NCBI RefSeq assembly: GCF_040829825.1
Contig: NZ_JBFOLH010000021.1
Length of the DNA: 64,000 bases
Strand: one strand, 5' to 3'
Origin: Leadbetterella sp040829825
GTDB lineage: Bacteria; Bacteroidota; Bacteroidia; Cytophagales; Spirosomataceae
Part shown: positions 54,132 through 62,356 of the stretch, one piece after another
How the letters are laid out: each line of letters begins with the position of its first letter
Numbering within the stretch: position 1 is the first letter of the stretch
The notes under the pieces: generated by a model
The model's database searches: none
What the model was told of the DNA's origin: nothing
The model's input: only the letters and a program-made list of their open reading frames with translations
Position numbers and translations under genes: made by a program

Positions 54132-54806
54132 TTGCTGACGGATCCTAACGGTATGTGGGTGAATGATGGAAACCGGGTGACAACCGATATCCCTGAGGAG
54201 ATTGCAGCGTTTATGGATGGGGTTAGAGGGAACGGAGGAGATAAAGATAAGGACAAGAAGAAAACCGGTGGTATTACTACCAGGACAGTGGCATCAGGGA
54301 TGCCCGCCAATATAGCTTTTGGTATGGGTGTTTACGGAGGTTTACAACAAACGGGGCAATTTTTAGGTAGTTTAACTACAGCTGAGGGTTGGTCTGATTT
54401 GGGGCAAGGGTTTGTAAATATGATGCAAATGACAGCGCCAAATGCTCAAGGGACTTTTATGAGAGCTAATATGGGTATGGCTGTGGAGAATTATATAGAG
54501 GGTATTCCCGGCATGACTCTGGGAGAAATGGCATACGACATAGGATACGGAAGTGAAAAAGTTGGAGAAGCGGCAGCTATCCGAAATATATCAACGGGAG
54601 CTGGAGTTGGAATAGGGAATGTACGTGTACTTTCTAACACTACTTTGCGGGGGACAACGCTTTTCAAAACAGGTAAAAACTTTAGAATTGATCTTGACTT
54701 ACGTAATGGACTACATTATCACAGGAGAGGGCCGGGAGGCATTGGACGACATCGTCCTTGGCAAACAAAACCGGGAGATAACGGTAATTTTGGAAAACGT
54801 TTCTAA
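54132..54806 (+). CDS. Orphan RHS C-terminal cassette B (pre-toxin linker and His/Arg-rich tip)
   Basis: RHS core homology starts abruptly near 54119 with a damaged LNNPLSLTDPNG segment, then the junction GMWVNDGNRVTTDIPEEI is intact. Next is a Gly-rich pre-toxin linker (GMPANIAFGMGVYGG ... GEMAYDIGYGSEKVGEA) and a short basic tip, DLRNGLHYHRRGPGGIGRHRPW, whose HxHRR...HRPW arrangement suggests a small nuclease. The start is unclear: TTG at 54132 is possible, but there is no signal peptide or RHS cage, so this is likely a silent donor cassette. Bases 54150-54270 nearly equal those of the full gene at 52920-53040. Confidence 0.7.
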   Translation: MLTDPNGMWVNDGNRVTTDIPEEIAAFMDGVRGNGGDKDKDKKKTGGITTRTVASGMPANIAFGMGVYGGLQQTGQFLGSLTTAEGWSDLGQGFVNMMQMTAPNAQGTFMRANMGMAVENYIEGIPGMTLGEMAYDIGYGSEKVGEAAAIRNISTGAGVGIGNVRVLSNTTLRGTTLFKTGKNFRIDLDLRNGLHYHRRGPGGIGRHRPWQTKPGDNGNFGKRF

Positions 54807-55169
54807 ATGGATATTTGTATGAAACTTTTTAAAGAAGAACTATTGACAATTTTGGAATCTACTCTAAGTTGGTCGGAAGACTTTGTGAAAGGTAAGAAAG
54901 ATTATGATTTTGACATTGATACTCTTTTGAATGAACTAGCTTTTAAATATGGTATAAATTTTAGCAGAGGTTCTTTTAAGCTGATTTACAATTTACTTGA
55001 TTTTTATACAGATGCTATTAAACATGAGTTTATAGATATTCAGGAAGGGTATTCGGTCAAGCAGGGTAGAGATGATATAAAAAAAATTATATTGTTAGTA
55101 CGGGGTACTGAACAAACCTCACAAATTGAACTTCCAGAGGACTTAAGTATTAGATTAAAGCTTATTTAG
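54807..55169 (+). CDS. Candidate immunity protein for tip B
   Basis: A 120-residue cytoplasmic, mostly helical protein starting directly after the stop of cassette B (second ATG four codons later). ETTLSWSEDF-like LESTLSWSEDFVKGKKDYDFDID and LIYNLLDFYTDAIKHEFIDI are acidic stretches able to mask a basic nuclease tip. No family recognised; immunity is inferred from position and AT-rich composition. Confidence 0.65.
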   Translation: MDICMKLFKEELLTILESTLSWSEDFVKGKKDYDFDIDTLLNELAFKYGINFSRGSFKLIYNLLDFYTDAIKHEFIDIQEGYSVKQGRDDIKKIILLVRGTEQTSQIELPEDLSIRLKLI

Positions 55170-55255
55170 ACGCTCCCGCAAGATGCCCCATAGAACTAAT
55201 CACATGATTAATAAACAATTACGCAGAAATTGTAGGGAAAAGCTACCTTCCGGTA

Positions 55256-55809
55256 GCTGAGGGGTACTACGGATATTCGGGTTATAATTATGTACTGAAT
55301 AATCCTCTTTCCTAACGGTATGTGGGTGAATGATGGAAACCGGGTGACAACCGATATCCCTGAGGAGATTGCAGCGTTTATGGATGGGGTTAGAGGGCAA
55401 AAAGGTGGAGATGACGATGACAAGAAGAACAATCTGAATAAAATGCAGTCTTTACCAACCCATGACTGATGCTACCAAGCCAATTACGAGGTTAGATAAA
55501 TTTGCTAAGTTCGGAAAGTTTGCGTCCTCTTTAGGAACTGGTCTATCGGTCATCTCCACGCTAACTGATGTTGTTGCATATAGTGAGGGGTCATTAAGTG
55601 GAACTCGTTTAGCTTATCGAAGCGTGGGGACTTTTGGCTCCATTAGCGTCGCCTCATCTTTTGGAGGCCCATATGGAGCATTGGTGAGTGTAGGTTTTAC
55701 AGGATTAGAAAAAGCTTATGATGCTACAGAGCCTGTAAGAAAAGAAATAGTAAACAGCTACGGGCAGTTCAAAAGAACATTAACAAGTTCATGGGTGAAG
55801 TTTAAATAA
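55256..55809 (+). pseudogene. Decayed orphan RHS cassette C2
   Basis: A core remnant (55256-55400) lacks 11 bases in front of TAACGGTATG compared with other copies, which breaks the frame; a second deletion near 55458 removes a large internal segment present in the intact paralogue at 60787. The remaining open frame 55462-55809 (115 aa, FGGPYGALVSVGFTGLEKAYDATEP ... RTLTSSWVKFK) is clearly homologous to the C-terminal part of that paralogue. The cassette could only be expressed as the short tip. Confidence 0.75.
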
Positions 55810-55813
55810 AAAT

Positions 55814-56323
55814 ATGAATACTTACAGAGTTACAATAAATACTCATTTTAGATTTTTGCTAAGTACTTTGCTTTATGTGGTGATTCCTGTAATCATAGGA
55901 GTTCCTTTAATTTTGTATCTAAAACGAGGTTCTTTTGATATAGATATAGCATATTCTATTGGGGTTTGGGGAGTATTACTTCTCTTTATCCCCAAACTAC
56001 TCATTCATTTAAATTACTACTTTGAAAACAAGAATATGGTAGTTTACTATGAAGAAGCCAAGAAGCAACTTAGGGTAGCAGACACAAAGAGAGATGTAAC
56101 ATTTACTATGCAGGACATTACGAAGGTAACAGAATACAAAACCTACCCTAAAGCCGAAAATCGAACTACATGGATGCCGTGGGATGATTACCATTACTCT
56201 TTAGTAGAACTTAGAAATGGGGAGAAATTTTACTTTACCAGCCTGATACTTCCTAATCTGGATTTACCCATTGACAAAAGTAAAATAACACTTAAAAAGC
56301 GGTTTTATCCGGCTATTTGGTAG
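55814..56323 (+). CDS. Candidate membrane immunity protein C2
   Basis: A 169-residue protein with two hydrophobic segments (about 14-34 and 46-66) and a C-terminal strand-rich domain of PH-like look (KNMVVYYEEAKKQLRVAD ... GEKFYFTSLILPNLDLPI). It is the paralogue of the protein at 61647, with the last 35 codons identical at DNA level apart from none or few changes. A membrane location would fit a membrane-acting toxin tip. Confidence 0.72.
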   Translation: MNTYRVTINTHFRFLLSTLLYVVIPVIIGVPLILYLKRGSFDIDIAYSIGVWGVLLLFIPKLLIHLNYYFENKNMVVYYEEAKKQLRVADTKRDVTFTMQDITKVTEYKTYPKAENRTTWMPWDDYHYSLVELRNGEKFYFTSLILPNLDLPIDKSKITLKKRFYPAIW

Positions 56324-56414
56324 GGCCTTTTAAAGAAAGTACCGGATTAATACAGGTTTATTCAATAAAAATGCTCTTCGAAGAGAGCGTTTTTATTGCA
56401 TAGCTTTAAGCTTG
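56219..56414 (+). repeat. Near-identical 196-bp block, copy 1
   Basis: Matches 62049-62244 with one difference (56354). It covers the immunity 3' end, the terminator and the last bases of an antisense HTH-gene remnant. Its near identity contrasts with diverged sequence on either side, pointing to recent recombination. Confidence 0.9.
56368..56395 (+). terminator. Terminator after immunity gene C2
   Basis: AAAAATGCTCTT and AAGAGAGCGTTTTT form a hairpin with a tight CG loop followed by T residues. Confidence 0.75.
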
Positions 56415-56828
56415 ACATTGTTTGGAAGTAATGTAGCGAAAGAAGCGGGAAATGCACATGAAGAAAATCCATTTACAGATTTATCGGGTAGAAGTTTTAA
56501 AAACCTTACGGATGCAGATCAAACAGTTGATTTATTAAACAATATTATTGGAAGAGGCATTGGTAGTGCTAATTCAGGCGCAAGTATGGACAACTTAGCA
56601 AATTTAGTTCTCGATGAATTTAGAAATAATGGTCTTTATACTGCAACAAAAGATAAAGATGGAAATTGGAATGTATCAAGAACCAGACTATCTTCTAAAA
56701 AATATGAGCAATTAAAAGAAATTTTCAAAGGACTTAATCGGAACGGAAGAACAGCGGCTGAGCAAGAAATTATAGATGATAAGGATGAAAAAGAAGCCCG
56801 AACTTGGGAAAGAGGCCCAAAATGGTAG
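56412..56828 (+). CDS. Orphan toxin tip D without RHS core
   Basis: About 138 codons open from a TTG near the end of the preceding repeat, with no core or junction left in front. VAKEAGNAHEENPFTDLSG, ADQTVDLLNNIIGRGIGSANSG and GLYTATKDKDGNWNVSRTRLSS resemble a tip domain I have seen at the ends of Bacteroidota RHS proteins (DUF6973-like; recalled, not verified). The recombination that placed it here left only the tip, so it is probably not expressed from its own start. Confidence 0.6.
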   Translation: MTLFGSNVAKEAGNAHEENPFTDLSGRSFKNLTDADQTVDLLNNIIGRGIGSANSGASMDNLANLVLDEFRNNGLYTATKDKDGNWNVSRTRLSSKKYEQLKEIFKGLNRNGRTAAEQEIIDDKDEKEARTWERGPKW

Positions 56829-56832
56829 AATT

Positions 56833-57267
56833 ATGAAATATAGAAACATACTTATATTGAGTTTCGTAGTACTTTTCAATGCTTGTTCTAATCAAAATGA
56901 TTTTGATAACATTTTAGCAAATGAATTTGAAAAATGTTCAGAACAAAGGGATGATTGTGTAGTCGATTTTTCAAAAATTATGAAGTTTGAATGGGATACG
57001 ATGTATTATTTTTCGGGATCAAACTCATTAGAAGATATAAATAAGAGTTTAGGGTTTGATTTTAAACAGTTTACAGATATTGCAGATAGGGTAATTTTTC
57101 TCAACAGAGGGAAAGTTGTTTATCAAAAAGAATGGTTTTCTAATCCAAGCAAAGAATTACAAGGAGTTGTATTTGCTACTAATTTGAAAACTTTTAAGGT
57201 TGATAAATCCAATGCCAAATTTAAAATAGCAAAGCAAGGGAAAGCCTTTTATTTGGAAAAACTATAG
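56833..57267 (+). CDS. Candidate lipoprotein immunity protein for tip D
   Basis: A 144-residue lipoprotein: MKYRNILILSFVVLFNACSN with lipobox FNAC. The mature part has no recognised family. It lies 4 bases after the stop of tip D. A periplasmic or outer-membrane immunity protein suggests that toxin D acts outside the cytoplasm. An ATG 19 codons upstream is in frame but would put the signal sequence inside, so it is rejected. Confidence 0.65.
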   Translation: MKYRNILILSFVVLFNACSNQNDFDNILANEFEKCSEQRDDCVVDFSKIMKFEWDTMYYFSGSNSLEDINKSLGFDFKQFTDIADRVIFLNRGKVVYQKEWFSNPSKELQGVVFATNLKTFKVDKSNAKFKIAKQGKAFYLEKL

Positions 57268-57316
57268 AAAGTGCCTTTAAAATTAAATATAATTACTTAT
57301 TGTGTTTAAAAAGGGC

Positions 57317-58354
57317 CAACCCTAGCAGGTCTCCGTTCCTGACGGAAGAGCGATCAATGAGTCGGGAGTGTGGAAGCTGGAATTTGATTACAAGGATCAC
57401 CTGGGGAACGCGCGGGTGAGTTTTAAGGAGGGCCCAACGGGTGTGATTCAGACGGCCAGAACGGATTTTGATCCCTGGGGTGTGCGGCTGAATGGTACGG
57501 GTGTGGTGAACAGCTTCCAGAATAGGTGGGAGTTGCAGGGTAAGGAGAAGGAGAGTACCTTTAACCTGAACAGGGTAGACTTTGGGGCGAGGGCGTATAA
57601 TCCGACCATCGGGCGCTTCGACCGGGTCGATCCACTGGCAGAAGAAAGATATTCTCTTACACCCTATAATTATAACAGCAATAACCCCGTTAATCGCATT
57701 GATCCTACAGGGGCTTTGGATGAACCAATTTACAAAAAGGCCTGGGATTGGATTAAAAGTGCTATTAGTGGATCAGATGCAAATAGGGCTACTCAATCGG
57801 TAGCAGCTTCTACATCACATACTTTGGTTAAATCTGAACAAGTTAGAAAGGAGTATGTTCAGAATGTTTCAAATATGGATAAGACGAACTCTCAAGGGAG
57901 AACGCAGGCAAAAATGGAAGCTAGAGAGAAAACACCTGCTGTTATGAGAGAGGTAGCAGAACGAATGAGACCTAGTTCGGGGGAAAGTTCTCGTGTAGGG
58001 GGAACTGCTAACAAAACGAATGCAGGAGTTAATTCTATGGTAGGCAAACTTGGAGTTGCAGGTAAGGCTGCGGGAGTGACCGCGGTTGGTTTCTCTGTAT
58101 ATAATGTGTCTGTTGCAGAAAATAAGCCTCAGGCTGTTGCAACAGAGGGAGGTGCATTATTGGGAGCTGTTGCCGGGGGCGAAATTGGGGCTCAAGCAGG
58201 AGCAGCTATTGGAGTTTGGTTTGGAGGGGCCGGGGCATTACCCGGTGCAGTTATTGGTGGTGTTTTAGGAAGTATTGGTGGTGGTATAATTGGAGCAAAA
58301 GCAGGAGAAAGCTCCTATAATATGGTTAAAACTAAAATAGAAGAAAAGCAATGA
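57317..58354 (+). CDS. Orphan RHS cassette E with glycine-zipper tip
   Basis: Core homology begins at about 57317, with an in-frame TAG replacing a Tyr codon, and is open from a GTG at 57368 (328 codons). The core continues through NRVDFGARAYNPTIGRFDRVDPLAEE to NPVNRIDPTGALDE, a different junction from the other cassettes, and then a tip with two parts: a charged helical region and a glycine zipper (GGALLGAVAGGEIGAQAGAAIG ... AVIGGVLGSIGGGIIGAKAG), which suggests membrane insertion or pore formation. Not full length: no signal peptide and no RHS cage. Confidence 0.75.
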
Positions 58355-58707
58355 AACTACTAAGGAAGTTGTTTAGTAAAGGAGCCAATCCAATGGCAGC
58401 AAAGCTAGAAAAGTTAACTAATGAAAACTTAGTAGATATTTATTATTCTTTTGGTTTTGTTTTTACCGATGAAAACCTTTTGAAATTTAGGAAGAACTTA
58501 GATTCTAACTCCTTAGAAAAGGTTAGGAATGAGTTAGAATTTGATGTAATGCAGGATAATCTAGAGGTTTTTTTTGCTACAAATTCTAAAGGGAAGAAAT
58601 GTATGTACTTGATTGTCGACTATTTTGAACCGTTACGAAAAGAAGTTCTTCTAGAGCAATTATGGATAAAAGAATTCCCAAATGTAAAAATGGAAAAAGT
58701 TAAATGA
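58351..58707 (+). CDS. Candidate immunity protein for tip E
   Basis: A 118-residue cytoplasmic alpha/beta protein whose ATG overlaps the stop codon of cassette E (ATGA), so it is translationally coupled to it. ANPMAAKLEKLTNENLVDIYYSFGF is typical of its helical first half. No family recognised, no membrane segment. A strong terminator follows at once. Confidence 0.68.
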   Translation: MKLLRKLFSKGANPMAAKLEKLTNENLVDIYYSFGFVFTDENLLKFRKNLDSNSLEKVRNELEFDVMQDNLEVFFATNSKGKKCMYLIVDYFEPLRKEVLLEQLWIKEFPNVKMEKVK

Positions 58708-58712
58708 AATGT

Positions 58713-58740
58713 AAAACGCCCTCTCCGGAGGGCGTTTTTT
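58713..58740. terminator. Strong bidirectional terminator
   Basis: AAAACGCCCTC (58713-58723) pairs perfectly with GAGGGCGTTTT (58728-58738), loop TCCG, followed by T residues; on the other strand it has T residues too, so it also serves the HTH remnant. Confidence 0.9.
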
Positions 58741-58993
58741 ATTGAATAGCTTTAAGTTTTACGTTATTAATCATAGCATCCAGGGCATAGAGTATATGCT
58801 GCTTATCCTGTTCAGAAAACCGGGCAATATCATTGAGTCGCTTCATCATGGAGGGGTCTTTTAAGAGTTCCCTGTCTTCGGTCTCACCGAGCAGATAGCC
58901 TACGGTGGTATCCAGCACATCGGCCAGTTTTTTGACCACCTCAATTGTGGGTTTTACTTCATCACGTTCATACTTGCCCATAATGGAATGCAA
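58739..58993 (-). pseudogene. XRE-family HTH repressor, N-terminus lost
   Basis: The open frame (84 codons) keeps the end of an HTH_3 domain, IMGKYERDEVKPTIEVVKKLADVLDTTVGYLLGE, and a helical tail (FSEQDKQHILYALDAMINNVKLKAIQ). The first two helices of the DNA-binding domain are missing, and the sequence before the break reads into unrelated bases, so this is a truncated repressor. Its 3' end is also found, as short antisense remnants, after the two C-type immunity genes (56396-56414, 62226-62260). Confidence 0.7.
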
Positions 58994-59111
58994 GATTTTT
59001 TTAAGTGCTCTAAGGTAAAATATCCTTTTCCAGGATGCCTAGGCTAAACCCTTCGGGCTGCCGGTAAAATAATCTCTCCCGAAGCTGAGTGAAACTAAAA
59101 TACACTGCCCT

Positions 59112-59160
59112 TATTTTTTTTTCAACTGAACGCCGGCCGAATGAAAGGGAAAAAGTATCT
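59112..59160 (+). repeat. Inter-cassette leader block L1, copy 1
   Basis: AACTGAACGCCGGCCGAATG with flanking T-run and AAAAAGTATCTTG recurs at 62269-62316. In both places it lies between HTH remnant and the next core fragment, so it marks a conserved boundary. Confidence 0.7.
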
Positions 59161-59208
59161 TGAGCATACAGGCGTAAAGTTCTTTGGGTTAAGAGCCTGA
59201 AAAAGTGA

Positions 59209-60066
59209 TTGGAGGGTTGCACAGACCCGAACAAGTGGGAGTTGCAAGGAAAGGAAAAAGAAATGACCTTTAACCTGAACAGGGTTAATTTTGGAGCAAG
59301 GGTGTATAATCCCACCATTGGGAGATGGGATTGGGTGGATCCATTGGCGGAGGAGTATTATTCCTATTCCACTTTTAGCTATACATTGAACAACCCAATT
59401 ATTATGATAGATGCGGATGGAAATTATTTAGGAGATGGTGGGAAAGACGACGGGAAAGTGTATCAGTTAGAAAGTAAATACCGTGCAAGATTTGAAAACA
59501 AAAACGTTAATTAGGGTGGAACTTTAAGCGAAAAACATTATATTGAACTTCAAGCAAAATCTAATGATTTAGGTGTCGCAGAAGTACGAATGACATTTAC
59601 CGGCGAAGCAAATTCTAAAACCCAAAACAAGCAGACGGGCAACTTACTATAATCCAAGTTGCAGGAGGTAAAGAATTTACAAGAGCACGTTTTGATGCTG
59701 TTGGAGGGCCTTGGGGCAATGGTTCGCCTGAAAGTGGAGATTATTTAGTAAATACATTACAGGATAGAAGTCCGTCCGGTTGGTATAACGAAGGAATGAC
59801 AAAGGAAGGAGTCGGATTTAGTTTAAATCTTGCCCCTAAATTTAAAAACAGGAAGAACTCTACTTCGTATTCACCCAGACGGAGGAAAGTACTTTGGAAC
59901 ACAGGGTTGTATAGGTTTGACTTGCGGTAAAACGGGATTAATTAATTTCAGAGATATGGCCCAAAATGCTTTATCAAGACAAAAAAATGTGCCCTTAAAT
60001 GTTAATATTCTAAACAATCCTAACAATAATGGATATGGCAAAAAAATTAAATCTAATGGTGAGTAA
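59209..60066 (+). pseudogene. Decayed orphan RHS cassette F, L,D-transpeptidase-like tip
   Basis: A core fragment (WELQGKEKEMTFNLNRVNFGAR, to DADGNY) is open from 59209 to a TAG at 59514. In the same frame coding-like sequence continues to about 59630; the frame then shifts by one (QVAGGKEFTRARFDAVGG ... GFSLNLAPKF), and near 59850 shifts back (LLRIHPDGGKYFGTQGCIGLTCG to 60066). The HPDGG plus GTQGCIGL pair resembles the catalytic His and Cys of L,D-transpeptidase/YkuD-like and DUF2778-type peptidoglycan enzymes. The cassette has at least one nonsense codon and two opposite frameshifts, so it is inactive. Confidence 0.75.
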
Positions 60067-60646
60067 TGTACTAATCATTTGCCTTTGTCTTTTCTGCGGG
60101 TGTAAAGGCGATAATAACAAAAGCAAGAGTGTTGAAAATGTGGGAGGAGTAATCCATACAAATACGTTTGTTCCTGATAGTTCAATAAACAGAAAATTGC
60201 TGTTGAACAATGACCGCTCTTTGCAAGAATTTTATCAAAATGTAAACACATTAAAATTAATTGAATTTGTAAGAGAAAGCCCAATAATTGCGTTTTGTAA
60301 TATGTCAAAAAGTGAATACTTGTTTGCATACCAATATGAAGGAAACACAGCCAATGAGTTTAGCTGTTTTGAAGTTGGATATTTTGATAAAAAAATAGAA
60401 TCCTATTCACAGAGCAATTACAAAGAATTTGCAACTGAAAGCGGTTTACGCTTGGGCTTATCATTGGTGGACGTTGAAAGGATAAAAGGAAAGGACTATA
60501 CAAAACAGGGCAATAAGATAATCTATCAAATCAGTGACCCTAACTCTGCCTTTTTGCGTAATTATAATATGCCTGAATACTTTTTAGAGTGTGATTTGCA
60601 ACAAAACAAAGTTATTAAAATAAAATTTGGGTTTGTAAATCCATAA
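60029..60646 (+). CDS. Candidate lipoprotein immunity protein for tip F
   Basis: A 205-residue lipoprotein: a basic N-terminus, hydrophobic stretch and lipobox-like CLFCGC. It overlaps the last 38 bases of the tip F frame. Family unknown; strands such as EFSCFEVGYFDKKIESYS prevail. An envelope-located immunity protein suits a toxin that attacks peptidoglycan. Possible starts are at 60029 and 60035. Confidence 0.65.
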   Translation: MDMAKKLNLMVSNVLIICLCLFCGCKGDNNKSKSVENVGGVIHTNTFVPDSSINRKLLLNNDRSLQEFYQNVNTLKLIEFVRESPIIAFCNMSKSEYLFAYQYEGNTANEFSCFEVGYFDKKIESYSQSNYKEFATESGLRLGLSLVDVERIKGKDYTKQGNKIIYQISDPNSAFLRNYNMPEYFLECDLQQNKVIKIKFGFVNP

Positions 60647-60689
60647 AAATGCAAGGGGCGATCCAAAAATGAGTTGCTCTTATTTTTAA

Positions 60690-60757
60690 AGTATCCTAGA
60701 AATACAGCACTTAGCAAACGCAGAGTAGTTCGTTTGTGGGCAGTAACTTTGACCCGT
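60690..60757 (+). repeat. Inter-cassette leader block L2, copy 1
   Basis: Similar to 62310-62378: AGTATC...AATACAGCACTTAGCAAA, then GGGCAGTAACTTTGA, just before the RHS core homology (GACCC). It contains a TAACTTTG that matches the -7 promoter box, but without a -33 partner. Confidence 0.65.
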
Positions 60758-60786
60758 GAGGTGCGCGTTTAAATGGTACAGGAAGT

Positions 60787-61644
60787 GTGAACAGCTTCGA
60801 GAACCTGTTTGAGTTGCAAGGGAAGGAAAAGGAAATGACCTTTAACCTGAACAGGGTAGACTTTGGGGCCAGAGTGTATAATCCGACGATTGGGAGGTGG
60901 GACCGAAACGACCCTGCAGGTGAGCTGTATTATGGATATTCGGGGTATAATTATGTACTGAATAATCCTCTTTCGCTGACGGACCCTAACGGTATGTGGG
61001 TGAATGAGGGAAACCGGGTAACAACGGATATCCCTGAGGAGATTGCAGCGTTTATGGATGGGGTTAGAGGGCAAAAAGGTGGAGATGACGATGACAAGAA
61101 GAAGAACAATCTGAATAAAATGCAGTCTTTACCTATTGGTGATATAGGAACTGGTTTAGGTTTTGCTGGTGAGGTTTTCTGGGCGTTGGGAGAAAATAAG
61201 AGTGCTGACCTCTATAAGGAGGGTTTCAGAAGGGGTATAGAAGGGAACTATAAACTTACAGGACGAAACTTCTCACTTTTTGGAAACCAACCAATGACTG
61301 AAGCGAGTAAGCCGCTAACGAATCTAACAAAAATAGGTAAACTTGGGAAAAATGCGTCTAATGTAGGTACTATGCTTTCTGTTGGATCATTATTGGCTTT
61401 TGATATTCCATCGTATAATGAAGGCTCAATAAGTGCATCTAGGTTAGGTTACAGAGTGTTAAGTACAGGAAGTTCGTGGTTAGTAGCTTCGTACGTGAGT
61501 GGTCCTTATGGAGCATTATTAGGAGCTGGCCTTACCGGACTAGAAAAGGTTTATGACGGGACAAAACCAACGAGAAAAGAAATAAGGAATAGTTATGATC
61601 AATTTAAAAGAACCTTAACGAGCTCATGGCTTAACTTCAAGTAA
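60787..61644 (+). CDS. Orphan RHS cassette C1 (intact tip)
   Basis: Open for 285 codons from a GTG. The core (FELQGKEKEMTFNLNRVDFG ... LNNPLSLTDPNG), junction (GMWVNEGNRVTTDIPEEI) and an Asp/Lys-rich hinge (GGDDDDKKKNN) lead to a tip of about 170 residues: LFGNQPMTEASKPLTNLTKIG, a Gly/Ala/Ser-rich hydrophobic middle (SSWLVASYVSGPYGALLGAG) and FKRTLTSSWLNFK. In front, the core reading GSNFDP ends in TGA (60756-60758) where other copies have TGG. The hydrophobic tip with a membrane immunity partner suggests a membrane-active toxin. Confidence 0.72.
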   Translation: MNSFENLFELQGKEKEMTFNLNRVDFGARVYNPTIGRWDRNDPAGELYYGYSGYNYVLNNPLSLTDPNGMWVNEGNRVTTDIPEEIAAFMDGVRGQKGGDDDDKKKNNLNKMQSLPIGDIGTGLGFAGEVFWALGENKSADLYKEGFRRGIEGNYKLTGRNFSLFGNQPMTEASKPLTNLTKIGKLGKNASNVGTMLSVGSLLAFDIPSYNEGSISASRLGYRVLSTGSSWLVASYVSGPYGALLGAGLTGLEKVYDGTKPTRKEIRNSYDQFKRTLTSSWLNFK

Positions 61645-61646
61645 AT

Positions 61647-62153
61647 ATGGAAATTTATAAAATTAAAGCACAAACTCATTATCGTTTTTTGAAGAGCATT
61701 TTACTATATATAGTGCTCACAGCAGTAGGGATGCCTATTATTAGCTATTTTAGAAAAGGTTATGTTGACTGGGAGGCATCTATGACCGGAGGATTATGGG
61801 GACTTGTTTTACTCGTTACTCCTGCTGCTCTTATGCATTTTAACTATTATTCTACCAACAAAAATATGGTGGTATATTACGAAGAATCGAAAAAGCAATT
61901 ACGAGTAAGCGACAAAGATCGTGACGTAACTTTTACCATGTCAGATATAGAGTCTGTAAAGGATTTTAAGACCTACCCTAAAGCAGAAAACCGGACCACA
62001 TGGTTTCCGTGGGATGAATATCATTATTCATTGGTAGAATTGAAAAACGGGGAGAAATTTTACTTTACCAGCCTGATACTTCCTAATCTGGATTTACCCA
62101 TTGACAAAAGTAAAATAACACTTAAAAAGCGGTTTTATCCGGCTATTTGGTAG
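61647..62153 (+). CDS. Candidate membrane immunity protein C1
   Basis: A 168-residue paralogue of the protein at 55814: two transmembrane segments (about 15-35, 46-66), then a PH-like domain (NMVVYYEESKKQLRVSDK, PWDEYHYSLVELKNGEKF). The start is 2 bases after the stop of cassette C1, consistent with coupling. The 5' half has diverged from its paralogue while the 3' end is identical, as expected after gene conversion. Confidence 0.74.
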   Translation: MEIYKIKAQTHYRFLKSILLYIVLTAVGMPIISYFRKGYVDWEASMTGGLWGLVLLVTPAALMHFNYYSTNKNMVVYYEESKKQLRVSDKDRDVTFTMSDIESVKDFKTYPKAENRTTWFPWDEYHYSLVELKNGEKFYFTSLILPNLDLPIDKSKITLKKRFYPAIW

Positions 62154-62244
62154 GGCCTTTTAAAGAAAGTACCGGATTAATACGGGTTTATTCAATAAAA
62201 ATGCTCTTCGAAGAGAGCGTTTTTATTGCATAGCTTTAAGCTTG
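62049..62244 (+). repeat. Near-identical 196-bp block, copy 2
   Basis: Second copy of 56219-56414 with one mismatch, at a spacing of 5830 bp. Confidence 0.9.
62198..62225 (+). terminator. Terminator after immunity gene C1
   Basis: Same hairpin as at 56368-56395: AAAAATGCTCTT with AAGAGAGCGTTTTT. Confidence 0.75.
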
Positions 62245-62260
62245 ATATTATTAATATAGA
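62226..62260 (-). pseudogene. Antisense 3' remnant of the HTH repressor
   Basis: On the minus strand this reads INNIKLKAMQ-stop, matching the INNVKLKAIQ end of the truncated HTH gene at 58739-58993. Only about 12 codons remain. Confidence 0.6.
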
Positions 62261-62356
62261 ATGGAGGGGCTTGTTTTTTAACTGAACGCCGGCCGAATGA
62301 AAAGTAAAAAGTATCTTGCAAATGCAGTGCTTAACAAATACAGAAAGATCTTTTAA

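Noticed and set aside
55241..55258. AGCTACC/GGTAGCT hairpin as terminator of immunity gene B
   Set aside because: It is 70 bases after the stop, has no T run on either side and merges with the core remnant; not convincing.
60733..60751. TTTG and TAACTTTG as a complete promoter for cassette C1
   Set aside because: The boxes are only 7 bases apart, far from the usual 17-20, so only the -7-like match is mentioned.
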